DNA from: Craterostigma plantagineum
Lineage: Eukaryota > Streptophyta > Magnoliopsida > Lamiales > Linderniaceae
NCBI GenBank assembly: GCA_027422505.1
Contig: JAPQWV010000357.1
Coordinates: 496,001-560,000, forward strand
Length of the DNA: 64,000 nucleotides
Direction: 5' to 3'
The notes below the pieces were generated by a model that was not told the origin of the DNA, searched no databases, and was given only the letters and a program-made list of their open reading frames with translations. The translations under genes and the position numbers were made by a program. This document shows positions 12,172 to 24,317 of this stretch, piece by piece (position 1 is the first letter of the stretch; each line of letters begins with the position of its first letter).

Positions 12172-13019
12172 CTTCCGGCTCCTCTCCGTTGGGCAAAGTA
12201 AGATTTAATTAGTTGTTAGTAATTTAAAAATAATAAAAGAGAGGAAGAATATACGTATATTATGACATTGAACTGACAGGCACATACTTTGTAATTTTCT
12301 TCTATTGATTCGTCATTCATCTTCGTTGCAAACTGTATAAGACTTCTTGTGGATCTATTCATATTGAAAGAAAATTTTGCTTTAGCTTTGTATTTATATT
12401 TTATAATACCATCATCTTTATATTTAATTTTATTTTTGTACACTTGTACAACTTTTCTATTTATTTTCCTGCACCATCAGCAGTGCAGCTTTTTATTATT
12501 GGGAAGATTTCCGTTCAGGCTCTCCTAAAGTTTGTATTTACCCATCAGACCCTGTCAGAAAATGGTTAAGTTTAAGGGACCTACTTTTTGTAAAAACCGA
12601 GTAAATGACCCAAAAATAGACTTTGACGAAAATACCCCTTGCCTTTTTTTCCAGCAGAACTCACGACATGTTCTTTTGGTCTTATATGAATCGTTACTAT
12701 TACTTCATTATTTCTTACACAGGTACAACATATTGTTACTTTAGAAAACAGATACGTTATTTTTCAACAATATTGTGTTACTTTGCTACTGCAAAACGTT
12801 ATCAACAGAATTTTTTTCATTTAGCGATCGAACTCATTTTTCTTACACTGAATCGAGCACAAAAAAATTCGATTGACCCATCCAACCGATTCGACATGTC
12901 ATGTTGGATTAACTATGATATTGACGATGCACAGGTAGAATTTGCTTGTCTAATTAGGGTGCAAATTCGAAAACCTAATGGTAAATCGTATGTAGATGTC
13001 GACATAAATTGCAAGTAAT

Positions 13020-13880
13020 CGGTATAAATTCGAGGTACCCATGAGAAATCAAGGTCTATTTTACCTTATTGAGTCAATAACGTCGAGATTTATGCAGTTT
13101 TCATCCATTTTTAGTGTCGTTTGTGATTTTCATTTTATTCCTTTCGATCCATTATTTGTATACAGAATGTGTTGTTTACGACAAACAAGCGTTATTACCT
13201 TTCAGCGACGTGTTACTTCTAAGTCTTCAGTTGTTATTAACCATAAGACATTTGTTATTTTTTGCTATGTTATAAGTATTTCTTTTTTACACGATTTAGG
13301 GAAAATAAAATATCCGTTTCTTGCATCTAATAGGTATAAATTCGAGGTACCTATGATAAATTGAGGTACCTTATTGAATCAAAACGACGTGATTTATGCA
13401 GTTTTCATCTGTTTTTTAGTGTCATTTGTGATTTCCGTTTTATCCCTTTCGATCCATTACTTGTATACAGAATATGTTATTTACGACAAGTAAGGCGTTA
13501 TTACCTTTCAGCGACGTGTTACTTCTAAGTCAACATTTGTTATTAACCATATGACATTTGTTATTTTTTACTATGTTATAAGTATTTCTTTTTACACGAT
13601 TTAGGGAATATATAATATCCGTTTCTTGCAACTAATCGCTATAAATTCGAGGTACCCATGAGAAATTGAGGTCTATTTTACCTTATTGAGTCAATAACGA
13701 CGTGATTTATGCAGTTTTCATCTGTTTTTTTAGTGTCGTTTGTGATTTTCGTTCTTTTTATCCCGATCCATTATTTGTATACAGAATGTGTTATTTACGA
13801 CAAACAAGACGTTATTACTTCTCGGTGATGTGTTATTTTTGACTCAACATTTGTTATTATCCTGAAGACATTTGTTATTT
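13020..13880 (+). repeat. Tandem array of about 308 bp, first block in MULE 2
   Basis: The phrase CGAGGTACC(C/T)ATGA recurs at 13031, 13343 and 13648. Each copy is followed by GATTTATGCAGTTTTCATC, CCATTA(C/T)TTGTATACAGAAT, a GTTATTAC phrase and ACATTTGTTATT. The units are 305-312 bp. Each contains five or so GTTAT/GTTAC motifs. Confidence 0.85.
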
Positions 13881-14899
13881 TTGTGAAACTTATCAACATT
13901 CATATGAAATTGACGATAATTTCAACATATCCGGTCATAGCAACTGCGATCTTAGGAATTTCTTTGATGTGGGTTTATCACATTTAATAATATTGATAGT
14001 TGCCTTGGTTAAACCCATTTACAGATTAATATTGATTTCTCTGTTGCTGATCTCACGAGCGCAACGGTGTTGGGACGGAATCTTAAAATTTCGTCGAGGC
14101 AAACAATAAAAATATGTGTATCGAAGTATGTTTCTAGTTGAAATTGAAGGTAATACGCGTAGATTCGAGAGACCCATAGCCTTAAAATTTTGTCGCGCCA
14201 CCGTATTGGGTATATTGTTTGTTTTTCAAGGTTTCTCGCGGCACCGTAGAATTTCTAAACTGTGTGGCGGAATTTAGAAAAATTTCTGGACAGTTTATTG
14301 TGGTACCCGTAAGGGTCTAATTGTTACCACTATAGTGTTATTTGTTATAAAATTGCCGTCTATGCATTAGGGTTTCTAGATAATTTGTTATCGTCTATGC
14401 GCTATGGTTTTTGGGTAGTTTTTGGGGTTTAGGACTTACGGGTTCAAGGTTAAGATTAAGGATTTACGACATGAAATTTTGGGATAACGATCCACGACTT
14501 GTGCAGTATAAGATACAACCTTAAAAAAATTTTGGGGTTCGGGGTTTATGGTTTAGGGTCTAGGGTTTCGGGCCTCGGATTTAGGTTTTGAGCTTAGTAT
14601 TTTGTGTTTGTGGTCTATAAATGTTATTAGTACTTTAATGTTATTCTCAATGGAGTGTTTTTTTTACATGTATATGTGTTATATTTGTTGGGTAAACTGT
14701 TACTTAAAAAACGTTTTAGTCTTAGAGAAAGCTACATTTTCTCAATTTCATGGTTATCGACTTACTTTTTTCTTTTAATATTAAGACTCATTTGATTAGA
14801 CTTTATCGTATTCAGTCGCTTTTACCTTGTTCGGCCGTTGAAGTCGATATTAAATTGGTTTCTAAACGAAATTTTTGATTTGGGCGTGGAAGCACGAAT

Positions 14900-15800
14900 T
14901 CATTCGATACATAAAAAATTCGTCATTATTAGTAAGACCCATCTGAAATTGAGGACGGAAAAACTTTATTCAGTCACAAACGCTGAGACTTATGCAGTTT
15001 TCATCTGTTTTTTAGTGTCGTTTGTGATTTTCATTTTATTCCGTTCGATCCAATACTTGTATACAGAATGTGTTATTGACGACAAACAATGTGTTATTAC
15101 CTTTCAGTGATGTGTTACTTATGAGTCAACATTTGTTATTATCCATAAGACATTTGTTAGTTTTTGCTATGTTATACGTATTTCTTTTTTACACGATTTA
15201 GGAAAAATATAATATCGGTTTCTTGCAACTAATCGGTATAAATTCGAGGTACCCATGAGAAATTGAGGTCTATTTTACCTTATTGAGTCAATAACATGGA
15301 GATTTATGCAGTTTTAATCTGTTTTTTAGTGTCGTTTGTGATTTTCGTTTTATCCCTTTCGATCCATTACTTGTATACAGGATGTGTTATTTACGACAAA
15401 CAAGGCGTTATTACCTTTCAGCGACGTGTTACGCCTAAGTCAATATTTGTTATTAATCATAAGACATTTGTTATTTTTTGCTATGTTATAAGTATTTCTT
15501 TTTACACGATTTAGGGAAAATATAATATCTGTTTTTTGCAACTAATCGGTATAAATTTGAGGTACCCATGAGAAATTGAGGTCTATTTTACCTTATTGAG
15601 TCAATAATGCTGAGATTTTTGCAGTTTTCATCTGTTTTTTAGTGTCGTTTGTGATTTTCGTTTTATTCCTTTCGATCCATTACTTGTATACACAATGTGT
15701 TATTTACGACACACAAGGCGTTATTACCTTTCAGCGATGTGTTACTTCTAAGTCAACATTTGTTATTCTCTATAAGGCATTTGTTATTTTTTGCTATATT
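14900..15800 (+). repeat. Tandem array of about 310 bp, second block in MULE 2
   Basis: The same unit as at 13020-13880 reappears, with GAGGTACCCATGAGAAATTG at 15245 and 15559 and a divergent first copy near 14930. About 1 kb of unrelated sequence (13880-14890) separates the two blocks, so the array was split or two arrays formed. Confidence 0.8.
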
Positions 15801-16238
15801 CGTTATTTCTGACGATTAAAGCTGCAAATTAGATATACAAATCATACCCACGATCAAATTAACAATAATTTCAACATATTAGGTCATAAACTTTGATATT
15901 TACAGTCTCAACGATTTCTGTTATTTGTATATATCAATTTTTTTGTAGCTTCCATAGATCTTTTGAAGATTTTTTTCAATCTCAACGATTTATGTTTATC
16001 ATTTCGGCTACAATGTCAACGATTTCTGATGATTAAAGCTGCAATAGCAATACAAATCGAGCTTGAAGTTTTTTTTAGAAGGATTCGAGCTTGCAGCGAA
16101 AACTGGTCGTTGGAGAACACGATGGCAAAAGCTTGTAAATTTAGCATCTGTTAGAGGGTATATATGTCATATCGCATAGTTTGGGTCTTTTTCTCTAAGA
16201 GTTTTGAAAAGTAGGTCTTAATGCTAAATGGATCTTTA

Positions 16239-16313
16239 TTGGGGCCTGAACACTAGTTAAAAATATTATCAGGGCCTGAACACTAGTTAAAAATATTATC
16301 AGGGCCTGACTCG
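16239..16313 (+). repeat. 30-bp direct repeat next to the right end of MULE 2
   Basis: GGGCCTGAACACTAGTTAAA with AATATTATCA is present twice in tandem, followed by the first bases of a third copy. It lies inside the terminal inverted repeat, so the right terminus of MULE 2 was lengthened by a local duplication. Confidence 0.85.
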
Positions 16314-16979
16314 TAATTAACCCTTTATTATTTTCGTGCATCATCATTGATTTCTCCGCTTATTCCTATTTTGAGCTTATACCTCGTTCGAACTTTGTTT
16401 AGGCTAATATCATGGCAACATCATCTATAAATCCAGGTAAAGCAAATGTTGAACATATTGACACCAAGCAAAGGGCCAACACAAAATAAAATTTGATGCG
16501 TATATTACATGTAATGAATGGGATCGATATTCATGGAGACATTTCTCCTGATGTTCCCTTTTCTTCTGTTGTAGCCCATCCATAAGCCTTAACAGTATCA
16601 GACAAAAATTGAAAAAAAAAATCCACCACGAAAATTTCAGCAACCAATCTCGACGAACAAAAAAGAATTAAGGAGCAGATCAACAAAATTAACTTCATAC
16701 ATTCAAGATAATATGATTATTGGGAAGATTGCAAGAGGTTTGGAAGAGTATGATTGTTTGCTATTCACACAACCATAGGCCTGTGATGTAATTAACTTTA
16801 ATTTAATATTATTTGTTATCAAATATATCAACATATTTGACGTGCTACTTTTATTGATTGAATTTACAATATTTTAATTTTAATATATGATATTATAAAT
16901 CTGAGATATGCAAAGTTCAGTCCTTGTATTTTATATGATTTACAATTATAATTCTTTTCCTACACATAATTAAATTATA

Positions 16980-17544
16980 AGCCCTCCGTCCCAAACCATT
17001 TTATATAGGGGTGTTCAAATGTCGGTAACTTTCGGTCGAACCGAATACCGATTTTTATTCATTTTATAACCGAATAAATTCGGTTCGGATAAAATTATTA
17101 CTTTTGTATACATATATATCATATATTAGCATAGTAATAATATATCCACCATATCAAAATATTATACAAACATATTAACATATTAAATAAATATTAAAAA
17201 TTAGCTAAATTAAATATTATACAATTCTACATATGATAGTATACATGTTTACTTTTATTAATTCGGGTTATTCGGTACCGAAATATTTACCTCAAACCGA
17301 ACTTTCGGTTATTATAAAATGAACTAATTTTATACATTTTAAATCGGGGATCCCAAATCTTTTGTACATTTCCTTATTAGCAAAAAAACTATCACAAACA
17401 ATCAATATAATAATATTAAATATTATTAAAAGACGTGTCAAAATATACAATTTTACCTTTAATTGTACTATATTTTTAAAATATTCAATTTCTTAATTCT
17501 CGTGCCAACTCCCAAATGTTCGAAAATATTTGGGACAGAGGGAG
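16980..17544. mobile_element. Stowaway-like (Tc1/mariner-type) MITE containing an hAT insert
   Basis: The ends AGCCCTCCGTCCCA and TTGGGACAGAGGGAG form the inverted repeat of the CTCCCTCCGTCCC type. TA dinucleotides flank it (16978-16979 and 17545-17546). X1 reads straight through at this point (AATTGTATCTTATTAAC). A second member at 49384-49620 lacks the internal 321-bp hAT insertion. Confidence 0.88.
17006..17326. mobile_element. hAT-type MITE nested in the Stowaway-like MITE
   Basis: An 8-bp duplication ATTTTATA flanks it exactly (16998-17005 and 17327-17334). The left end is TAGGGGTGTTCAAATG and the right end read in reverse is TAGTTCATTTTATAA, so the inverted repeat is short and imperfect. 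Near both ends there are AACCGAA/TTCGGTT motifs. Comparison with the uninterrupted MITE at 49384 confirms both boundaries. Confidence 0.82.
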
Positions 17545-18114
17545 TATCTTATTAACTAATGCCGTGTGCCTCACCAATGTGGTTTGCCTCACCAACGTAC
17601 AAATTGTCATATTTTTGTGCGGCTCACCAGTTGTCAAATTATACCTCTTTTGTACAAATTATCGTGTGCCTCACCAAGTCAAGATTCTTTTGATTCTTAC
17701 TGCTCGTGATCAGCCTTCATGAAATCTCGATATAGTTTGTGCAAGATATAAAGGAACATAAATCGTCCTTGATGCTGAACCGGTGATAATTCTTCTATAT
17801 GTTAATTTTATGGGCCACAATGTTGGTGGTTTAGATTTTTAAGGTACTCTTTGAAGGCATCTTCCAGCTCCTCTCTGTTGGACAAAGTAAGATTTTATTA
17901 GTAGTAATTTAAAAATAAAAAGAGCAAGAATGTATGTATTATGACAATTGAACTGACAAGCACATACTTGGTAATTTTCTTCTATTGGTTTGTTATTCAT
18001 CTTGATTGGAAACTGTATAAGACTTCTTTATTCATATTGAAAGAAAGTTTTGCTTTAGCATTGTGTTTATTTTTATTGATACTGTATCTTTATATTTAAT
18101 GTGCAGCGCTTCTA

Positions 18115-18198
18115 TTTATTTTCATGCACCATCTTTGATTTCTCCGCTTTCTTAGCTATTCCTATTTTGCAACTTTTCATTAATTTCTTTGCACCGGC
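18115..18198 (+). repeat. Start of X repeat copy 4 (X4), cut by a copia element
   Basis: ATGCACCATCTTTGATTTCTCC and CTATTCCTATTTTGCAAC repeat the opening of X2 and X3. The similarity stops at the truncated copia LTR. Sequence just beyond the copia element (25461-25540) resembles the middle of X (TACAATTATAGTTATTTTC, TAATTAAATTATTTCTTATT), so the copia insertion was followed by a deletion within X4. Confidence 0.5.
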
Positions 18199-18939
18199 GG
18201 CTCAACCGACACCTCTTGTTGGGCCGACCGATAGCTCCTAGTGTTGGGCTGGATCAGCCCAACAGCCCACTAAGACCCACCCAGATCCAATGGATCGCCC
18301 CACCTCATCAGGACTGGCCAATCATCTTCACATCGACTGCCATGTCACCGGAGGATAAATTTAAGCTCCTCTCTCCGATGCGTCGTGCGAAGTCCAAAGT
18401 GCGCGCCTCAAAGCGCCCATTGCACACTTTGGCATGGCACGGCACAGCCACGACATCGGGCTCGGGATCGGGCTCGGGCACGGCCTCGGTGCTCGTCGGT
18501 GCGAGGCACCGACTAGCACCGGGCTATTACTTGGGCCAAAACTCACACAAGTTTCTCAAGCCCACTTAAGCCTACAAGCCCATTTAATCTCATACACATG
18601 GCAAGCCATTTTGAATAAACCCACATGAGTTTCTATATACATGGTGAATATTTTCTTAGTGTCTAACCAATGTGGGACACTTAATCCCCCACTTAAACAC
18701 TATCAACCATTTTAATGGTTATTGGACCAACTTCAAAAATTATTTCTCATTCACCGAACTCGGTTTTGAGCATATTAATATTCGTTAGATTCCCCGTGAA
18801 ACATAGATTCGTAATCTTTCAACGATTTCTCATTTCGACATCCGATGGCTTCCCGATTTAATTAAAATCGGGACTAAATTTATTAATGGGTTAATTACCC
18901 CATTTGGGCCCAATGGCCCATTAGGCTCAAAGTCCATCA
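18199..18939 (-). repeat. 3' LTR of the minus-strand copia, truncated
   Basis: The same sequence recurs at 24759-25460: GGCTCAACCGACACC, CACCGGAGGA(T/A)AAATTTAAGC, TAACCAATGTGGGACACTTA and ATGGGTTAATT. On the minus strand it starts TGATGGACTTTGAGCC next to the polypurine tract. It breaks off at 18199, where X4 sequence begins, while the other LTR continues for several hundred bases. Confidence 0.75.
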
Positions 18940-19396
18940 ATCCCCCACATGAATGGAAATTAATGCAAATGCTATGCATGCTGACTCTTGCAAGAAAAAC
19001 TAGACGACCCGTCACCGCATCGAGATATGTAGCTTGTGGCTTTGAACCTTTCATAGTGAAACGCAGTCGAATTTACGTTGTTCAATGAACATGATGTCTT
19101 GAACTGACAGCTTTTGTGTAAATTAAGACAATTGCGTACACACAGTGACGAATCTAATTTCTTTCGATTCTCACGTTTTATCCATTTCGGCCTTGGACTA
19201 TAGCTTGGATTCATAAGTGTTACCATTGAAGCGGCCCCACTTCTCACTTATATAGGTGATCGACTATTAGGACTTAATCCTAGAGTATCCCGAAATACTC
19301 CACCATCAGGTATAACCATCATTAAAAGCAACATTGCTTACCATTTACCACACGTCATCGGGTAATTACTTGGGCAGCTTATGAAAAATGAGCTTC

Positions 19397-22300
19397 TTAG
19401 AAAATTCCAAGTAAACTATGAACTTCACTCAGCTTAGTTGTCACACGAACCAAGTTTGTGGGATCTCCACTCATCATGGTTGAGTTACCACCGAGCTCCT
19501 TCTTGGGTGTGTGGTTTTTAAGCGCCATTCCCCTTACTGCATTATAGTGCTGATCTCTAGCAATGCCTTTCATCAAAGGATCTGCTATGTTCTCTTTAGA
19601 CTTCACATAGTCAATAGCGATTATTCCACTAAAGATCAATTGTCGTACGTAGAGTTGTCAAACGGGCCGGCCCTCCCCGACCCATCCCTCCCCGCCTCAA
19701 CCCGCCATTAAATGGGGGGGGCGGGCCAGTCCGCCAACATAACAGGCTACTAAACTACCCGCCCCGCCCTGCATCGGGTTGGCGGTTTGGCGGGCCAACC
19801 CGCTATTTCTTTTAAATTTTTGTGTTATTTTTTTGCAAATAATACTTTTATTAATAATGTATGTTGGAATAATTAACGGAAATTCATAAATTATTTATGA
19901 ATTATATAAGTTCATAACTAAATCAATTATAATTAATTACTAATAAATATTATTTATTAATATTTAGCATACAAAATTGTATATAATATATATACATAAT
20001 AATTGAAAATAAAAAAAATTACTGGCGGGCCAGCCCGCCCCAACTTGCCTCAACCTGCGGCCCAAACGGGCTGGCCCATTTCGGCCCGTTTAAAAACGGG
20101 CCGGGAATTGATCATCCCAACCCGCCTATTTTTCATGGCGGGGCGGCCAACCCAACGTGCTCGGCCCATTTTGACAACTCTAGTCGTACGGTATTATGTC
20201 TTCGACGAATGTGTCGAGACTTACCGTTATACATACTATCCTGTGCCCTACCAATTGCGGCCCTACTGTCGCAATGTATCATAATAGGCGGCACAGGCTT
20301 ATTACAACAAGGACTGTCCTACAGAAAATTTCGAAGACATTCTGCTTCTTCACCGGATTTATCTAGTGCAATAAACTCCGATTCCATCGTAGATCGAGCT
20401 ATGCACGTTTGCTTGGAGGATTTCCAAGAGATTGCTCCACCGCGATGGTAAATACATAACCACTCGTGGACTTGGAGTCTTTGCTGTCAGATATCCAGTT
20501 AGCATCGCAGTATCCTTCAAGAACTGCTGGATATCTCGTATAGAGTATGCCATGAATAATAGTGTGCTTCAGATATCTTACCACCCTTCTCAAGGCTATC
20601 CAATGATTACTCCGCGGATTACTTGTAAACCTGCTTAGTTTACTGATTGAATATGCTATATCAGGTCGAGTGCAGTTCGATAGGTACATTAAACTGTCAA
20701 TCACTCGAGCATATTCTTGTTGTGATATCGGTTCTCCTCTGTTTTTAGTCAGATGTAGATTTAGATCTACAGGAGTCTTAGCAGGAGGATCTTCGAAGGC
20801 ATTAAATTTCTTTAACACGTTCTCAACATAATGAGATTGTGTCACCACAATTCCTTCGAGCGTCTTAGAGACATTTATCCCTAGTATGACTTTAGCCAAA
20901 CCCATATCCTTCATATTGAAATGATTTTTCAGCATAGTCTTGGTGTTTACAATCATTTTTTGATTGCTTCCCAAGATTAACATGTCGTTTACATAAAGAC
21001 AGACAATCACGAATTCATCGGGTGTGCCCTTAATGTAAACACATTTGTCACACTCATTAATTTTGAACCCATTCGATCGCATAGTTATATCGAATTTTTG
21101 GTGCCATTGTTACTGGGCTTGTTTAAGCCCATAAAGCGACTTCACGAGTCGGCACACTTTGTTTCCTGTCTAGGTATTACAAACCCTTCAGGCTGATGCA
21201 TGTAAATTTCTTTTTCGAGATCTCCATTTAAGAATGCCGTTTTCACATCCATTTGGTGTACCTCGAGGTCATGCAATGTTGCAATAGCAAATAGAACCCG
21301 TATTGACGTAATTCTCGTTCGGGTGAATAGGTATCGAAGAAATCATACCCTTCCTTTTGGGAATATCTCTTGGCCACTAAACGAGCCTTATATTTGTCAA
21401 TTGATCCATCAGTTTTATAATTCCTTTTAATGACCCACTTGCATCCTAAAGGTTTACACCCTTTTGGAAGATCTACTAACTCCAAGTGTGGGTCTGCATT
21501 GTTGACTCAATTTCGCTGTTTACAGCTTCTTTCCAGAATGGAGCTTCTGAAATCGACATAGCTTCTTGCACTGTCCTAGGTTCAGCGTCTAACATATATG
21601 TTAGGAAATCAGTCCCAAACGATTTGGCCACCTTTTTCGTTTACTTTGCCGTAGTTCCTCAATTTCTGGAAGCAAAACTTCAACGGCTTCATAAGTTCTT
21701 TTACAACTTATTTCATTTCTTTCCTTCATTGGAAAGATGTTCTCAAAGAAAACAACATTTCTCGATTCAATAATCATCCCAGAATTCATGTCGGGAATTT
21801 TTGACTTATGCACCAGAAATCTGTATGCATTACTATTTTCTGCATATCAAATGAAAATGCAGTCAACTGTTTTCGGTCCTATCTTGACCTGTTTTGGTTT
21901 AGGAACTTTGACCTTTATAGGCACCCCCACACTTTAAGATATCCGTAGGAAGGTTGCATACTTTTCCACAATTCATACGGCGTTTTATCCCGTTTCTTAT
22001 GTGGCAACATATTTAGAATGCAGTTTGATCACAGTATGGCTTCCCCCTCAAATTATGGGGTAGCCCTGAACTGATTAGCATCACATTCATCATTTCCTTA
22101 AGAGTTCTATTTTTACGTCCAACAACGCCATTTGATTGAGGTGCATATGGCGCCGTCGTCTGATGAATAATACCATGTTCTCGGAAAAATTCCACAAACA
22201 TTGCCACGTATTCCCCTCCTCTTATTTTGATCTTAGAGTTAAGCTGATTCTCAACTTCACTCTTATATCTTTTGAAAGCATCAAAAGCTTCGTCTTTACC

Positions 22301-23922
22301 GCTTAAAAGATACACGTGACAGTACTTCGTGCAATCGTCGATAAACGAAATAAAGTATTACACCTCTAGTTTGCACGAATTTCAGATCGCATATATTAGT
22401 ATGGATCAGTTCTAGTGGTGAACTATTTCTCTCGACAGAGAAAAATGGTGCTTTTACCATCTTTGCTTCAGCGCAAATTTCACACTTGCATTGTGAATCG
22501 ATTTCCATTTGTGGAAGTAGGTTTAAACTTATCAACTTTTTCAGTTTGTTTAAACTCACGTGTCCTAATCTACCATGCCATAAATTAGACAACTCAAACA
22601 AGTAAGAAGAATTGACTTTATTATTATCAGCTATCTTAATATCGTGTTTTACAGGCATTACAGATAATTTAAAAAGGCCCTTCTCGAGGTAACCTTTGCC
22701 AATAAAATGACCATTTTTGGTCAGTACATATTTGCCAGCCTCAAACACTTGTCTAAATTCGGCGTTACTGAGCAGAGCGCCGGACACCAACTTCTTGCGG
22801 ATGTCTGGGAGATGCAGCACGTCCACAAGCGTCACTTCCTCACCTGAGGTCATCTTCAGCATCACACGTCCCAATCCTACGATGTTGGACTTCGCCGCGT
22901 TCCCCATATAGAGCGTCCTACCCGAAACAGGCGTGTAGATGGAGAACATTTCTTTATCGGAGCAGATGTGGTGCGTTGCTCGGCTGCCGATGTACCAGTA
23001 ACTCGGGTTTTCCACGACGTTTGCCTCGTACTCAATTGCAGTCAAGTCTAGCTCTGACGTGTCCGTCGCCATCTGCTTCTCTTCAGTGAGATGCGCCCGA
23101 GTCTTATTAACTCTCTTCTTTTTACGAAAATCCTTGCCCATATGCCCAGGTTTATCGCAGTTATAGCAGTTGCCCTTAATTCTCTTGGAATTTGGGTTTG
23201 ACTTCATTTGCGGCGGATCTGGCCTTTTCCGCTTGTTGCCATAGCTCGGCTCGGCCAAGTTGGCTCCCGCATCCATACTGCCCTTCTTGTTCTTGACTTC
23301 GTTCTTTCGATATCTTCCTCGATCCAAAGCTGCACAATCAGATCTTCAAGCCCCATCTCCTTTCGTTTGTGCTTGTGGTAATTATTGAAATCCTTCCACA
23401 GAGGTGGCAGCTTCTCGATAATCGCAGCTACCTGGAAGGTTTCGCAGATCTGCATATTTTCGTTGTGAATATCATGGATAATCAGCTGCAGATCACGGAC
23501 TTGGTCTAGCACCGACTTAGAATCGGTCATCTTATAATCCAAAAATTTGCCGACGATGAACTTTTTCAGTCCAGCATCGTCGGTCTTATATTTTTTGTCC
23601 AACAAATCTCACAACTCTTTCGCAGTCGTAGCCACTGCATAGACGTTGTATAGGGAGTCGTCGAGGGCATTCAGAATATAATTGCGGCACATGAAATCAT
23701 TATGATTCCATGCGTCTAACGCAACCCTTTCTTGCTCAGATTGAGTGATACGAGCAGCATAGACTGCATCGTCAGGGTTTTCACCTTCAGCTGGTGGGCG
23801 ACTTCTGTCACCGTAGGGGCAGTTTCCTTCAGAAATCGGATGAGATGGAGGGTCGTCAGGTAGAACCTCATTTTCTGCTGCCAATGTTTGAACTCAGTCC
23901 CGTTGAACTGGGCATTCGACAT
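19397..23922 (-). pseudogene. Copia polyprotein, broken (gag-pol)
   Basis: Reading down the minus strand: gag starts with ATG at 23922 (MSNAQFNGTEFKHWQQKMRF, the UBN2-type gag). A zinc knuckle C-X2-C-X4-H-X4-D (last Cys changed, phrase CYNCDKPGHMGKDF) lies near 23150. The protease site region reads GSRATHHICSDKEMF, where the family has DSGAT, so the catalytic Asp is lost. The integrase HHCC domain (LWHGRLGHVSLNKLK) and core follow. Reverse transcriptase carries LYVNDML where the family has YVDD, so a catalytic Asp is again lost. RNase H reads [13 protein letters not shown], and the C-terminus near 19430 ends [15 protein letters not shown]. At least six frame changes or stops separate these parts. 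It cannot make a working polyprotein. Confidence 0.88.
19650..20182. mobile_element. hAT-type MITE, 533 bp, inside the minus-strand copia
   Basis: Perfect 8-bp duplication GTCGTACG (19642-19649 and 20183-20190). Inverted termini TAGAGTTGTCAAA / TTTTGACAACTCTA. The subterminal zones are packed with GGCGGGCC/GGCCCGCC-type motifs around an AT-rich centre. It splits the RNase H region of the copia element, so it is younger than that element. There is no coding capacity. Confidence 0.93.
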
Positions 23923-24317
23923 GGCTGCTGGCAGGGATCGTTACTATGATGGTTGCCATCGATCAGTCACGAACAAAAAAAAATTCATCTTACGATTGTT
24001 GTTTCTTCGGTTGCGCCTGGTCGGTGACAAATGAAAATTCGGCAGTAGATAGAACTTCGACGGTAGATAGTCAGAAGATGGAGTGTTATCTTCTGCAGTG
24101 ATTAACGTGCGATCCCTTGTAGCAGATCGGATAAAAGTTTCAAGAATGAAAATTCGACAGTCTTCAAACACAGGTACAGTAGGTGAGGAACCAGTAGATG
24201 AATTGCTGCGAGGACGACTACGAGTAGGCACATGAGAATGAACAGCTCGTTCCAAAGTCTGTTGAAATTCTCCATTAGATCCATGACTTTGGACGATGTA
24301 GACACAGTCGAGGCGTG

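Larger units (their letters stand above)
10007..12491 (+). repeat. X repeat, copy 2 (X2)
   Basis: This is the most complete X unit. It starts with TTTCGTGCACGATCATTGATTTC and a short frame at 10104 (ATGGCAGCTTCGTC...) that ends after about 25 codons. It then follows X1 block for block to about 12491. It shares with X1 the hAT insertion (11442-12171) and has a private Tourist-like MITE (10715-11118). No functional gene is visible. Confidence 0.75.
12501..16323. mobile_element. MULE 2, 3.8 kb, motif-rich, non-autonomous
   Basis: A perfect 9-bp duplication, TTTATTATT, flanks the element (12492-12500 and 16324-16332). The left end GGGAAGATTTCCGTTCAGGC and the right end read in reverse, GGGTTAATTACGAGTCAGGC, correspond to the two ends of MULE 1, in the same orientation. 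The interior is recognisably related to MULE 1 but much diverged. It is dominated by GTTATT/GTTACTT phrases and by tandem units of about 305-314 bp. No transposase is seen. A degraded TTTAGGG-like stretch lies near 14520-14590. Confidence 0.85.
16333..18114 (+). repeat. X repeat, copy 3 (X3)
   Basis: X3 begins TTCGTGCATCATCATTGATT, has the short frame ATGGCAACATCATC (MATSSINPGKANVE, then stops), and runs in parallel with X1 and X2. It lacks the hAT element shared by X1 and X2 and so shows the empty site at about 17870. It carries a private Stowaway-like MITE (16980-17544). Confidence 0.72.

Noticed and set aside
14520..14590. TTTAGGG-like phrases suggesting an interstitial telomere
   Set aside because: Only degenerate, unphased copies (GGTTTAGGGTCTAGGG and similar) inside a MULE. 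There is no tandem TTTAGGG run.
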